Below, in pieces: positions 1 through 7,865 of a stretch of DNA of 64,000 bases (within the stretch, counting starts at the first letter, position 1; every line of letters starts with the position of its first letter). The notes under the pieces were generated by a model that had not been told where the DNA came from, made no database searches, and saw only the letters and a list, made by a program, of their open reading frames with translations. This DNA is from Collinsella aerofaciens. GTDB lineage: Bacteria > Actinomycetota > Coriobacteriia > Coriobacteriales > Coriobacteriaceae. The position numbers and the translations under genes were made by a program. The stretch covers positions 62,001 to 126,000 of the forward strand of contig NZ_WWSY01000001.1 in NCBI RefSeq assembly GCF_009876115.1. The letters are read 5' to 3'.

Positions 1-150
1 GCGGTTGTTATCCGTCACAAACAGGTACAGAAATACCAGGGTGAGGATCAGGCGCGTAAAGGTGATGAAATTGGAGATCGTAAAGATCTTATTCGACGGG
101 TAATCGGAAGTGCCGATAAGCTCCTTTTTGATCTTCTTTTTGATGCCCAC
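1..150 (-). CDS. CDP-alcohol phosphatidyltransferase, N-terminal part (cut by window edge)
   Basis: Only the first 50 codons are present; the gene runs off the left edge. It starts at a GTG (148-150) with a GGGGGAGT ribosome site just upstream. The N-terminus is lysine-rich, followed by a hydrophobic stretch with ISNFITFTRLILT, which resembles the start of PgsA-type CDP-diacylglycerol-glycerol-3-phosphate phosphatidyltransferases, membrane enzymes of phospholipid synthesis. The catalytic CDP-alcohol motif lies further along and is not in the window, so another CDP-alcohol transferase (for example cardiolipin or inositol type) is possible. Confidence 0.6.
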   Translation of the reverse strand, partial: MGIKKKIKKELIGTSDYPSNKIFTISNFITFTRLILTLVFLYLFVTDNNR

Positions 151-278
151 AGGACTCCCCCGCTGGTTAACGACAAAACTTTCGCTACTATACCCGTTCC
201 GGCGATGTCTATCCAGCGTAAGCATAGAGAGTCCAGACATGAGGAAGGCGCTTTTGGGCGGCGGTTGATTTCACATTC

Positions 279-335
279 GTGTACATCAGCCTCCAAACAT
301 GCCGAAAAATGTCGGTTTTGGAGGGTGATGTACAC
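279..335. repeat. Long imperfect palindrome in the divergent intergenic region
   Basis: Arms 279-298 and 315-335 (GTGTACATCA...CCTCCAAA) pair with one mismatch and one bulge, and the inner 16 bases contain a further CCGA/TCGG pairing. There is no T-run on either side, so it does not look like a terminator. It sits between the leftward phosphatidyltransferase and the rightward ABC exporter. It may be a regulator site or a dispersed palindromic element. The rest of 151-546 shows nothing else I recognise except a weak ribosome site (AGAGAAAGGA) ahead of the 547 start. Confidence 0.5.
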
Positions 336-546
336 GTTTTGATTCGGTGATTACATCGATCGGGAAAGTTGTTGCCTTAAGCAAATTAATCATGATGTGC
401 GGGTCGAGAAGGGCTGGCGCCAAAAGAACCCAACGGCCGTTATGGCTTCGTTAGAAACGCGCCCCACCATGGATGGTGAATCCGAAAGGTAAGGCGCGCG
501 GGCACGGTGACTCGGCCCGCGCTCCCGGAAGAGAAAGGATAAACCC

Positions 547-1275
547 ATGGGTTACATGCTCGAGACGCGCGGGCTCACCAAGCGCTTCGGCCGCGGCGAC
601 CAGGCGCAGGACGCCGTGGCCGACGTGAGCCTTCATATCCGCGAGGGCGAGGTGTACGGGCTGCTCGGTCCCAACGGCGCCGGCAAGTCGACAACGCTCA
701 AGATGATCTGCGGGATGCTGCGGCCGACGGCCGGGGAGATTCTCTTTGCCGGGCACGCCTGGCGCCGCGAGGACCTCTACGCAATCGGCAGCCTCATCGA
801 GGAGGCGCCACTCTACCCCAACCTCACCGCGCGCGAGAACCTGCGCGTGCGCACCACGCTGCTGGGCCTTCCCGAGAGCCGCATAGATGAGGTGCTCGCC
901 GCCGTGGACCTCGCGGACACCGGGAAGAAGCGCGTCGGGCGCTTCTCGATGGGGATGCGGCAGCGCCTGGGGCTCGCGTTGGCGCTGATCGCCCGGCCAC
1001 GCCTGCTCGTGCTCGACGAGCCCACCAACGGCCTCGACCCCATCGGCATCGAGGAACTGCGCGACCAGATCCGCGGCTTCGCGGCGGCGGGTACGACGGT
1101 GATCGTCTCGAGCCACATCCTCTCCGAGGTGCAGCAGATGGCGGACACCATCGGCATCATCTGCGGGGGGCGCCTCGCCTACGAGGATGCGCTTCGTCCC
1201 GGGCAGGACCTCGAGGAACTCTTCATGAGCTTCTGTCGGGAAGGGCGACGAGCGCGCGGGGAGGTGGCGGCATGA
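547..1275 (+). CDS. ABC transporter ATP-binding protein (lantibiotic-immunity/bacitracin type)
   Basis: A 242-residue single-domain ABC ATPase that would power the two membrane proteins encoded directly downstream. Walker A is GPNGAGKST (about residues 40-48), the signature region is FSMGMRQRLGLA, Walker B is LLVLDEPTNGLDP, and the H-loop is SSHILSE. Sequence and context match the NisF/SpaF/BcrA group, which expels cell-envelope-active peptides from the membrane. The next gene overlaps its stop by 4 bases (ATGA), so the pair is translationally coupled. A histidine kinase/response regulator pair follows in the same direction, as in lantibiotic-immunity clusters. The substrate cannot be read from the sequence. 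Confidence 0.9.
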   Translation: MGYMLETRGLTKRFGRGDQAQDAVADVSLHIREGEVYGLLGPNGAGKSTTLKMICGMLRPTAGEILFAGHAWRREDLYAIGSLIEEAPLYPNLTARENLRVRTTLLGLPESRIDEVLAAVDLADTGKKRVGRFSMGMRQRLGLALALIARPRLLVLDEPTNGLDPIGIEELRDQIRGFAAAGTTVIVSSHILSEVQQMADTIGIICGGRLAYEDALRPGQDLEELFMSFCREGRRARGEVAA

Positions 1276-2042
1276 CGGGTGAGAAAGGCGGCCTGCTCGC
1301 GGCCCTGCGCGCCGAGGCCCTGAAGTCGCGCCACGCGGCACCGGTTCGCCTGGCCGTGCTTATGGCGCTGCCGATGCCGCTGCTCGGCGCGATGCCCTAC
1401 CGGGGCGTGCAGATCTTCAGCGCGTGGAACTACTGGTACGCGCTTTTCCTGCCTGTGTCTCTATCGCTCGTGGTGGCGTGCGTCGCGCGGGCGGACGCTC
1501 GCACGCGGATGCGGGGGCTTCTGGGCCTGGGTTTCCCGCTCGGGCTCGCCTGGTGGGCCAAGGCGCTCTGGTGCCTCGCGCTCTGCACGCTCTCGAACCT
1601 CGTGGTCTTCGGCATCTACCTCGCGGGATCGGCGTTCTCCTCGCAGGGCCTCACGGCCGCGGGCACGCTCACGATGCTCCTCTGCGCGCTCGTCAACACG
1701 GTGACCGCGGCGTGGATGATCCCCGCGGGGCTCTTTCTCACGGTGCGGCTTGGCATGCTCGCGGGCATCTTCTGCCCGCTCGCCGCGCAGCTCGTGGGTG
1801 GGTTCGCCTGGTCGCTGGTGCCGCTGCCGCAGCTCTTTCCGCCGTCGGCGAGCATGGTCATCCCCACGAGCTTCATCCCCGTGCTACCGAGCGGCGAGCC
1901 GCTCGCGGCGGACATGGCGCTCGGCGGGGCGCTCGCGGCGGACGGCATGCTCACGCTGGCGGGCCTTGCGGTCTGCGCGCTCGCGTTCGCCGCGCTCACG
2001 ACGGTGGGCGCGGCCTGGTTCGCGCGCTCCGAGGAGAGGTGA
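1272..2042 (+). CDS. ABC transporter permease, MutE/EpiE-like immunity subunit
   Basis: A 256-residue integral membrane protein with about six hydrophobic segments spread along its length and charged ends. Its start overlaps the ATPase stop (ATGA) and its own stop TGA overlaps the next start by one base (TGATG), so it is the second gene of a coupled operon. Position and topology fit the first permease of lantibiotic-immunity ABC exporters (NisE/SpaE/EpiE/MutE group), which work as a heterodimer with a second permease. The assignment rests on context and hydropathy more than on a catalytic motif. GC-rich third positions match the flanking genes. Confidence 0.75.
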   Translation: MTGEKGGLLAALRAEALKSRHAAPVRLAVLMALPMPLLGAMPYRGVQIFSAWNYWYALFLPVSLSLVVACVARADARTRMRGLLGLGFPLGLAWWAKALWCLALCTLSNLVVFGIYLAGSAFSSQGLTAAGTLTMLLCALVNTVTAAWMIPAGLFLTVRLGMLAGIFCPLAAQLVGGFAWSLVPLPQLFPPSASMVIPTSFIPVLPSGEPLAADMALGGALAADGMLTLAGLAVCALAFAALTTVGAAWFARSEER

Positions 2043-2857
2043 TGGCCATGACACGACTCTCCGACCCGACGCCGCGCATGACTCTCCCGCGGTCCCTGCT
2101 CTCCGAGGCCCTGCGCCTGGCGCGCTCCCCGCTCTCGGCGGTGCACCTCGCCTGCGGCCTGGCAGCCGGTCTTGCCTGCGGCGAGTACTTCTCCGTAACC
2201 CGATGGGACCCGGCGCTGGGCGCGGACGCCTACGCCCAGTTCCTCGGCGCCCTCATGCCGCTCATGTCCGCCATCGTCTGCGGGCTCGCCGTGGACGAGG
2301 AGCGCGCTGCCGGGCGCCTCGCCAACCTCACGGCGGTCCCCTCGCGCGGGCGCGCCGTCGCGGCGAAGCTGCTCGCCCTTGCGGCGCTCGGCGCGGGCGC
2401 GCTGGCGGTGGCGCTCGGCGTGTTCGGGGCCGTGCTCGCCGTCGCCGGGCGCCTGCCGCTCGGGCCCGCTCCGCTTGCGGCCGCCTGGGCGGGCATCGTG
2501 CTGGGCAGCCTGCCCCTCTACGCGCTGGGGCTCGGCGTGGCCCTGCGCTTCGGCCGCAACGCCGCCATCGGCGCCGGCGCGGCGGGGGTGCTCCTCGCGT
2601 TCTTCTCGGTGGGCGGACTTGCGCACGGCCTCATGACCGGCGAGCTTACCGGTGCCCTGGCGACGCCCCTGAGCTGGGTGCCGCTCGCCTGGCCCGCGCG
2701 CCTGGGGTCGCTCGGGGTGGAGGCCTTCATCGACGCCGCACGCGCGGCGGGCCCTCTCCTCACGACTGAGCTCGCTAGCCTCGTGCTCACCCTGGCAGCC
2801 GACGCCGCCCTTCTCGCCTGGTTCTGCCGCTTCGAGGACGGGAAGGCAGATGCATAG
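2042..2857 (+). CDS. ABC transporter permease, second immunity subunit (MutG-like)
   Basis: A 271-residue polytopic membrane protein starting at ATG 2042, which overlaps the preceding stop by one base; a second in-frame ATG lies two codons on. About six transmembrane stretches can be seen, including LLALAALGAGALAVALGVFG and a hydrophobic C-terminus. It is probably the partner of the 1272-2042 permease in an exporter driven by the 547-1275 ATPase, as in NisFEG-type immunity systems. No lanthipeptide precursor or modification gene is visible nearby, so the module probably protects against peptides made by other bacteria or is orphaned immunity. Confidence 0.75.
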   Translation: MAMTRLSDPTPRMTLPRSLLSEALRLARSPLSAVHLACGLAAGLACGEYFSVTRWDPALGADAYAQFLGALMPLMSAIVCGLAVDEERAAGRLANLTAVPSRGRAVAAKLLALAALGAGALAVALGVFGAVLAVAGRLPLGPAPLAAAWAGIVLGSLPLYALGLGVALRFGRNAAIGAGAAGVLLAFFSVGGLAHGLMTGELTGALATPLSWVPLAWPARLGSLGVEAFIDAARAAGPLLTTELASLVLTLAADAALLAWFCRFEDGKADA

Positions 2858-3032
2858 GAAGCCGCTCGCCGCCGTGCACGTCCCCCTCTCCGCAGCGTTT
2901 GTCCTGGGCGGGAATGCCCTGCTCGACGCGGGCTGGGGTTCGGCGCTGCGCTCGATCGCCGACCGCGTGCTGCCCAACCCTGAGATCGTCATGTTGGCGC
3001 CCGCAGCTGCGCGCGGGGCTCTGGACCGCTGA
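2850..3032 (+). CDS. Small hypothetical protein, 60 aa
   Basis: A short ORF overlapping the end of the permease gene by 8 bases, with GGAAGG ahead of its ATG. Codon use has the same GC-rich third position as the neighbours, which supports translation. The product begins with a basic stretch followed by a moderately hydrophobic segment (VPLSAAFVLGGNALLDAG), so it may be inserted in or associated with the membrane. I recognise no family. It could be an accessory peptide of the exporter, the decayed start of a larger gene, or spurious; only its position between the exporter and the regulator genes argues for a role. Confidence 0.35.
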   Translation: MHRKPLAAVHVPLSAAFVLGGNALLDAGWGSALRSIADRVLPNPEIVMLAPAAARGALDR

Positions 3033-3077
3033 ATGCGGCGCTAGTACAATTCCGACGAGAGTTTCAGGAGGTCTAAC

Positions 3078-3740
3078 ATGGCGAGGATACTGGCAGTGGA
3101 TGATGAACGGGCGATCCTCGACGCTCTCGCGCGCGTCCTCGGCCGCGACGGCCATGAGGTCGTCAGGGAGGCGGACCCGACGGCGGTCCCGGGGATGGAC
3201 CTCTCGCGCTTCGACCTCGTGCTCTGCGACGTCATGATGCCGGGGCTCGATGGCTTCGAGCTCGTGCGGCAGATCCGCCCGGACTTCGACGGGCCCATCG
3301 TCTTCCTGACCGCTCGCGTGGCCGAGGAGGATGCTGTGGCCGGCTACGGCCTGGGCGCCGACGACTACGTCCGCAAGCCCTTCGGGGCCGCGGAGCTGCG
3401 CGCCAAGGTCGCGGCCCATCTACGCCGTGAGCGCCGGCCGCGCTCGCACGCCCTCTCCTTCGGGGAGGTGCGGATCGACCTCGGGGCGCGCGGCCTCGCC
3501 GTGGGTGGCGAGGCCGTGCCGCTCACGCCCACCGAGTACGCCATCTGCGAGTACCTCGCTCGTCACCCCGGGCAGGTCATGAGCCGCGCGCAGATACGCG
3601 AGGCGGTGCTCGGCTGGGAGAGCGACGCCGACGATGCGGCCATATCCATGCAGGTCAGCCGCGCCCGGAGGAAACTCTCCGAGGCCGGCGCCGATCCGAT
3701 CGCGACCGTCTGGGGGATGGGGTACAAGTGGCAGCTCTGA
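3078..3740 (+). CDS. OmpR/PhoB-family response regulator
   Basis: A 220-residue two-component response regulator. The receiver domain (residues 1-120) carries the acidic pair DDE at 8-10, the phospho-acceptor Asp51 in LCDVMMPG, the switch Thr in FLTAR and the lysine in VRKPF. The C-terminal winged-helix domain (about 125-220) has the OmpR-type LTPTEYAICEYLARHPG and VSRARRKL...GMGYKW. A strong AGGAGG ribosome site precedes the ATG. The kinase gene follows directly. By position it should control the upstream ABC exporter (NisR/SpaR/BceR-like logic), activating transcription when the kinase senses a cell-envelope peptide; that target is inferred. Confidence 0.9.
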   Translation: MARILAVDDERAILDALARVLGRDGHEVVREADPTAVPGMDLSRFDLVLCDVMMPGLDGFELVRQIRPDFDGPIVFLTARVAEEDAVAGYGLGADDYVRKPFGAAELRAKVAAHLRRERRPRSHALSFGEVRIDLGARGLAVGGEAVPLTPTEYAICEYLARHPGQVMSRAQIREAVLGWESDADDAAISMQVSRARRKLSEAGADPIATVWGMGYKWQL

Positions 3741-3766
3741 GGATCGGGGCGCGAGGTCGCGGGGGC

Positions 3767-5164
3767 ATGCCGCTCTCCTTCGTCATCGCGCGCTACTTCG
3801 CCTACGCGTTCGCGGCGGTCGCCACGGCGTGGCTTGCCTCGTTCATGGTGCTCTCCGTGGCGATCAACGCGGGCTATGTCTACGAGGCAAGCTGGGGGCC
3901 GGCCAATGCGCGCGATGTCGCGGAGGGCCTGGCACGCGACGGCGTCTGCGGGCAGCAGGACGTGCCGACGGCCTACCGCTACCTCATCCTGAACAAGGAC
4001 GGAAACGTGATGATGACAGACCTCGAGGGTACGCGGCTCGAGGATGCGACGGAAATGGCCAGTACGGCACTCGCCGCGGATCCGGGCACAGTGGAGATCG
4101 AGGGCGGGGGCTCGGGCCTCACCTACGCTGCGTTCCCGCTCAAGGGCGGCGGGGCCTGCGCACTCGTCAGCGAGTACCTGCCGCAGTGGGTCTCGCGCGA
4201 TCTCGCCAGCCTGCTTCCCAACCCGCAGAACCTCATGCTCGTCGGCGCTACGGCGGGAAGCGCGCTCGCGCTCGCGCTCGTGGCGCGCCGCGCGAGCCGC
4301 GTGATCTCGCGCAAGATGGCGCCGCTCGCGGAGGCGGCGGGGCGCGTCGGCGCGGGGGAGCTCGACTTCGCGGTCGGCAGCACCAACGTGCGCGAGGTGA
4401 ACGACGTCCTCGCCGCGATGGACGCCATGCGGGCCTCCCTCGCCGAGTCGCTCGAGGCTCGCTGGGCCGCGGAGCGGGGGCAGCGCGAGCAGATGGCGTC
4501 GCTCGCCCACGACCTCAAGACGCCGCTTACCGTGCTGCGCGCCAACGCCGACTTCGTGGCGGAGGAGCTGGAAGACGAGAAAGACGCCGACCTCGCGGCC
4601 GCCGCGCGCGACATAGCCGGCAGTGTCGAAAGGCTCGACGGCTACGTGTGCCTCCTCATCGAGGCCTCGCGCGGGTCCGGCGGGGCGGAGAGGGCCCCCA
4701 TGCGGCCGGCCGAGCTCTGCGAGCAGGTCCTCGCCGAGGCCGCCCAGATCGCCCGGGCGCGAGGCGTGACGCTCGACGCGGCCACGGGCCCCGCTGTCGC
4801 GGGCGCGCCCGAGGCCCCGCTCGACCGAACCGCCCTTGCGCGAGCCGCCGCGAACCTCGTGGCCAACGCCGCCGAGCACGCACGCTCGCGCGTGGCTGTC
4901 TCCTGCGACGTCGCGGGCGGGCACCTCGTCATCGAGGTTGCCGACGACGGACCGGGCTTTTCTCCCGCCGCCCTCGAACGCGGCTGCGAGCGCCTCTTCA
5001 CAGACGACTCCTCCCGCTCCTCGCGTGACGGAGGCCGCCACTACGGGCTCGGCCTCCACGTCGCCTCCGAGGCCGCGAGCGCCCACGGGGGCTCCGTCTC
5101 GCTCGCCAACGGCCCCTCGGGCGGTGCGGTGGCCACCATCGCGGTCCCCCTGTGCGGGATCTGA
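3767..5164 (+). CDS. Sensor histidine kinase
   Basis: A membrane sensor kinase of 465 residues from ATG 3767. An upstream in-frame GTG at 3728, overlapping the regulator gene, would add 13 residues. Two membrane segments (about residues 5-35 and 155-180) enclose an extracytoplasmic sensor of roughly 120 residues, followed by a HAMP-like linker. The dimerisation/phospho-acceptor box is ASLAHDLKTPLTVL (His near 245). ATPase boxes follow: N-box NLVANAAEHA, G1 VADDGPGFS, and GLGLHVASEAA. It is the cognate partner of the 3078-3740 regulator and probably reports envelope-active peptides to it. A terminator follows about 110 bases after the stop. Confidence 0.88.
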   Translation: MPLSFVIARYFAYAFAAVATAWLASFMVLSVAINAGYVYEASWGPANARDVAEGLARDGVCGQQDVPTAYRYLILNKDGNVMMTDLEGTRLEDATEMASTALAADPGTVEIEGGGSGLTYAAFPLKGGGACALVSEYLPQWVSRDLASLLPNPQNLMLVGATAGSALALALVARRASRVISRKMAPLAEAAGRVGAGELDFAVGSTNVREVNDVLAAMDAMRASLAESLEARWAAERGQREQMASLAHDLKTPLTVLRANADFVAEELEDEKDADLAAAARDIAGSVERLDGYVCLLIEASRGSGGAERAPMRPAELCEQVLAEAAQIARARGVTLDAATGPAVAGAPEAPLDRTALARAAANLVANAAEHARSRVAVSCDVAGGHLVIEVADDGPGFSPAALERGCERLFTDDSSRSSRDGGRHYGLGLHVASEAASAHGGSVSLANGPSGGAVATIAVPLCGI

Positions 5165-5274
5165 CGATTTCCTCGATGTCTACCTCGACTGCGATATGTC
5201 GCTCGCCGAGGCCGCGACGAGATGGTGTTGCGTCTGCCCCGCTTGGTGCTTCTAGCTCAAATTTGATCTGATGT

Positions 5275-5308
5275 AAGGCCCGTGCAATCCTGCATGGGCC
5301 TTTCTTTT
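5275..5308 (+). terminator. Rho-independent terminator of the exporter/two-component operon
   Basis: AGGCCCGTGCA and TGCATGGGCCT pair over 11 bases (one G-U) around a 4-base loop, followed directly by TTTCTTTT. It lies about 110 bases past the kinase stop on the same strand. Confidence 0.85.
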
Positions 5309-5312
5309 GGCA

Positions 5313-5730
5313 ATTGCTCGACCGATTCGTGGCTTGAAACACAAATTATCGAGTTGAGGAGACATGGGGTCATACAGCGGCTCTCAGAGCGCCTGCTGCA
5401 CTCCCCCGCCATTACCACTATGGCATCCTCGTATAGAGCCCATCCCGCTTGGGGTTTCGTTGCAATCGCCCACTTGTCCACCGATCAAGTGAACTACTGG
5501 AATAAATACAGCGACACGCTTGTCCGTTACAGTCGCTATATCTGTGTTAATCGCCGCGATAAATACAGCCTGTACTCGGCTGCATACCAGCTACGCGTAT
5601 GTAGATTCATATCGCGTTAATAAATCGGCTCAAGCGTGTGCAAAACGCGCAAGTAGCCGCAAAAGGCGATTATCGCGCAGGTAGATTTTTGGCACCCTGT
5701 TGCTTAAACAAAATTAAGCAATTGCTTAAA
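5313..5730. other. Intergenic stretch with no recognised gene
   Basis: About 420 bases between the terminator of the rightward operon and that of the leftward tRNA-Pro. The open frames here lack ribosome sites and coding character. Two short copies of ATAAATACAGC (near 5503 and 5560) are the only repeat I see. Confidence 0.5.
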
Positions 5731-5762
5731 ACAAAAAAGGTCAGGCACTAGGTGCCTGACCT
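5731..5762 (-). terminator. Rho-independent terminator after tRNA-Pro
   Basis: A perfect 11-base inverted repeat (AGGTCAGGCAC / GTGCCTGACCT, 5738-5748 and 5752-5762) followed on the minus strand by TTTTTTGTTTT. It lies 10 bases past the tRNA 3' end. Confidence 0.9.
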
Positions 5763-5771
5763 GCAAACTTC

Positions 5772-5848
<77 letters not shown>

Positions 5849-5890
5849 AAGCTTTTGTTTGTTGCTCTGCTCTCGCTTGCAACAGGAAGT

Positions 5891-5920
5891 ATATTAACCC
5901 GAAACTTTGTCCTTGTGCAA
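5891..5920 (-). promoter_or_regulatory. Sigma-70-type promoter for tRNA-Pro
   Basis: On the minus strand a TTGCAC -35 (5915-5920) and a TAATAT -10 (5891-5896) are 18 bases apart. They lie about 43 bases upstream of the mature tRNA 5' end, just past the coaBC stop. Confidence 0.6.
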
Positions 5921-5928
5921 GAACTTTT

Positions 5929-7143
5929 TTACAAATTTTGAAGCAAGTCCAAAATTGTATCTGCGAGCTGGGGTTTTGTTAGAACGGGAAGTTCTTTCGT
6001 ACCCGTTGTGCTCACAATCCAGGCCTTGTTGGTATCGGTTCCAAAGCCCGAATCGGCGCGCGAAACATCGTTGGCGATAATGGCATCGCAACCCTTGCGG
6101 GCTAATTTGCGCTCGGCGTACTCGACAACGTTATCGGTCTCGGCCGCAAATCCGATCACGCACCGTTCCCCCTTTTGGCGCGAGAGCTCGGCCAAGATAT
6201 CGACCGTCTCGACCAGTTCGATGCGATCCAGGCGCTCGTTGGCCTTTTTGAGCTTATGGTCCGCCGGGGCCGCGGGGGTGTAGTCGGCGACAGCAGCCGC
6301 GCAAATGGCTGCATCGGCCGTCTGGAAGGCGCTGAGCGCTGCCTGCAGCATCTCTGCGGCGGTCTGCACGCGTACGCACTCCACGCCGCGTGGAACATCG
6401 AGCGATGTCGGCCCCAGCACAAGCGTGACCGCAGCACCGCGGCGAGCGGCCTCCCCCGCCAGGGCGATGCCCATCTTGCCCGACGAACGGTTGCCGATGA
6501 AGCGCACGGGATCGATCGACTCATGCGTAGGACCGGCGGTGATCACGATGCGCTTGCCTGCAAGGTCTTGGGGCACGGGATTGAGCACCTCGCAGATGGC
6601 CTCGACGATGTCCTCGGGCTCGCTCATGCGTCCCGTGTCAACGTCGCCGCAGGCAAGGTAGCCACTACCGGGGCCAACCACGTGAACGCCGCGCTCGCGC
6701 AGCGTGGCCATATTGGCCTGCGTCGCCGGTGCCCTCCACATGCCGTTGTTCATGGCGGGGGCGATCACGATGGGTCGCGGCGTGGCAAGCAGCGTAGTGG
6801 AGATGAGGTCATCGGCGATACCGTTTGCCATCTTGGCGATGATATTGGCCGTTGCGGGCGCCACGACCACCAAGTCGGGCTCCTGCGCCAGCGAGATATG
6901 GTGGATGGGGTCGGAGGGGTCGTCGAATAGCCCAACCGCGACCGGCTCATTGGTGAGCGCACGGAAGGTGAGCGGCCCCACGAACTCAGTGGCACGCTCG
7001 CTCATGACGACCTTGACGTGCGCGCCGCGCTTTTGCAGCAGGCGCACGATATTGCACGACTTATAGGCGGCGATCCCGCCGGTAATGCCCAGCAGGATCG
7101 TTTTTCCCTCAAGTTGCATTGAATTGTTGGGTGCCGCCGTCAT
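5929..7143 (-). CDS. coaBC: Bifunctional phosphopantothenoylcysteine decarboxylase / phosphopantothenate-cysteine ligase
   Basis: A 404-residue fusion catalysing two consecutive steps of coenzyme A synthesis: joining cysteine to 4'-phosphopantothenate, then decarboxylating the product. The N-terminal flavoprotein half (to about residue 190) has GITGGIAAYKS, the FMN/substrate motif APAMNNGMW and the active-site cysteine region YLACGDVDTGRM. The C-terminal CoaB half begins at ITAGPTHESIDPVRFIGN with the SSGKMG motif and the DHKLKK lid lysines. The length is normal for Dfp/CoaBC. It is the last gene of the long leftward run; AAGGAAG precedes the ATG, which follows the zinc-ribbon gene stop by 2 bases. 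Confidence 0.95.
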   Translation of the reverse strand: MTAAPNNSMQLEGKTILLGITGGIAAYKSCNIVRLLQKRGAHVKVVMSERATEFVGPLTFRALTNEPVAVGLFDDPSDPIHHISLAQEPDLVVVAPATANIIAKMANGIADDLISTTLLATPRPIVIAPAMNNGMWRAPATQANMATLRERGVHVVGPGSGYLACGDVDTGRMSEPEDIVEAICEVLNPVPQDLAGKRIVITAGPTHESIDPVRFIGNRSSGKMGIALAGEAARRGAAVTLVLGPTSLDVPRGVECVRVQTAAEMLQAALSAFQTADAAICAAAVADYTPAAPADHKLKKANERLDRIELVETVDILAELSRQKGERCVIGFAAETDNVVEYAERKLARKGCDAIIANDVSRADSGFGTDTNKAWIVSTTGTKELPVLTKPQLADTILDLLQNL

Positions 7144-7145
7144 CG

Positions 7146-7865
7146 TTAGGCTTCCTTGCTAGGGAGTACGAGCAGGCGGTGGCAGTACGGGCAGTGCGTA
7201 ATCTCACTGCCGTCGTGGTTGAGGTCGCTCATGGACGACGCCTGCAGCGCGGTGTGGCAGACCGTGGGGATGTTGCCCTTGATGGTCTCGACGGCCAGGC
7301 CGCGGAACTGCTTGAGCAGGCGCTCGTAGTCGCTGAGCACGTCGGTGGGCAGCGTAGCGGCCAGCGCGGTGCGCTCCTTGGTGGCGGCATCGATCTGGGC
7401 CTGGAGGTCGGCTGCCTTGGCGCGGGCGGCCTTGGTATCGGCCTTCACGCCCTCCTCGAACTTGGCGATGATGGCCTGCGCACGGGCCTCGCGGTCGAGC
7501 GCCTCCTTGTGGGCGACTACGACGTCCTTGCGGGTGTGCTCGATCTTGTCCAGACGCTTGGCCAGGGTGGCGAGCTCGTTCTCCAGGTCCTGAACCTCGC
7601 GGTAGTCAGAGCCGTCAACGTGGCGCTTCTTGGCGGCCTCGATGGCGTTATTGGTCTGAATCTCGGTGGTGTTGAGGTCGTCGAGCTCGATATCCAGATC
7701 CTTGCGCTGGGCGTAGAGCTTGGTCATCTCGGACTTGAGCTTCACATAGGTCTTGCGCTTGGAAGCGAGCTCCTTGAGCTCCGGCATATTGGCAAGTTCG
7801 CTCTTGTTGCGGGCGAGCTCCAAATCGATCTGTTGCAGCTTGAGTAGCGTAGCGCCGGCGCTCAT
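7146..7865 (-). CDS. Coiled-coil zinc-ribbon protein (COG1579 type)
   Basis: A 239-residue protein: a long heptad-rich helical region (about residues 5-175) followed by a short zinc-ribbon tail in which cysteine/histidine pairs in TVCHTAL and HCPYCHRLL can bind one zinc. This matches the conserved COG1579 proteins, thought to bind nucleic acid or act in protein interactions; the precise role is not established. I chose ATG 7863-7865, which overlaps the NIF3 stop and has AAGGAGA upstream, instead of the longer frame start at 7901. Genes on both sides are close or overlapping, so it belongs to the same operon. Confidence 0.8.
   Translation of the reverse strand: MSAGATLLKLQQIDLELARNKSELANMPELKELASKRKTYVKLKSEMTKLYAQRKDLDIELDDLNTTEIQTNNAIEAAKKRHVDGSDYREVQDLENELATLAKRLDKIEHTRKDVVVAHKEALDREARAQAIIAKFEEGVKADTKAARAKAADLQAQIDAATKERTALAATLPTDVLSDYERLLKQFRGLAVETIKGNIPTVCHTALQASSMSDLNHDGSEITHCPYCHRLLVLPSKEA

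Noticed and set aside
451..1341. Long minus-strand frame opposite the ABC ATPase gene
   Set aside because: It is the antisense shadow of a clear ATPase with all motifs. GC-rich genes routinely leave such frames open, and it has no ribosome site.
1616..2992. 458-codon minus-strand frame opposite the permeases
   Set aside because: Composition is arginine/glycine/glutamate-rich filler; the plus strand encodes coherent membrane proteins with overlapping stops and starts.
5282..5620. 112-codon plus-strand frame after the two-component terminator
   Set aside because: It starts inside the terminator hairpin, lacks a ribosome site and has no coding bias.
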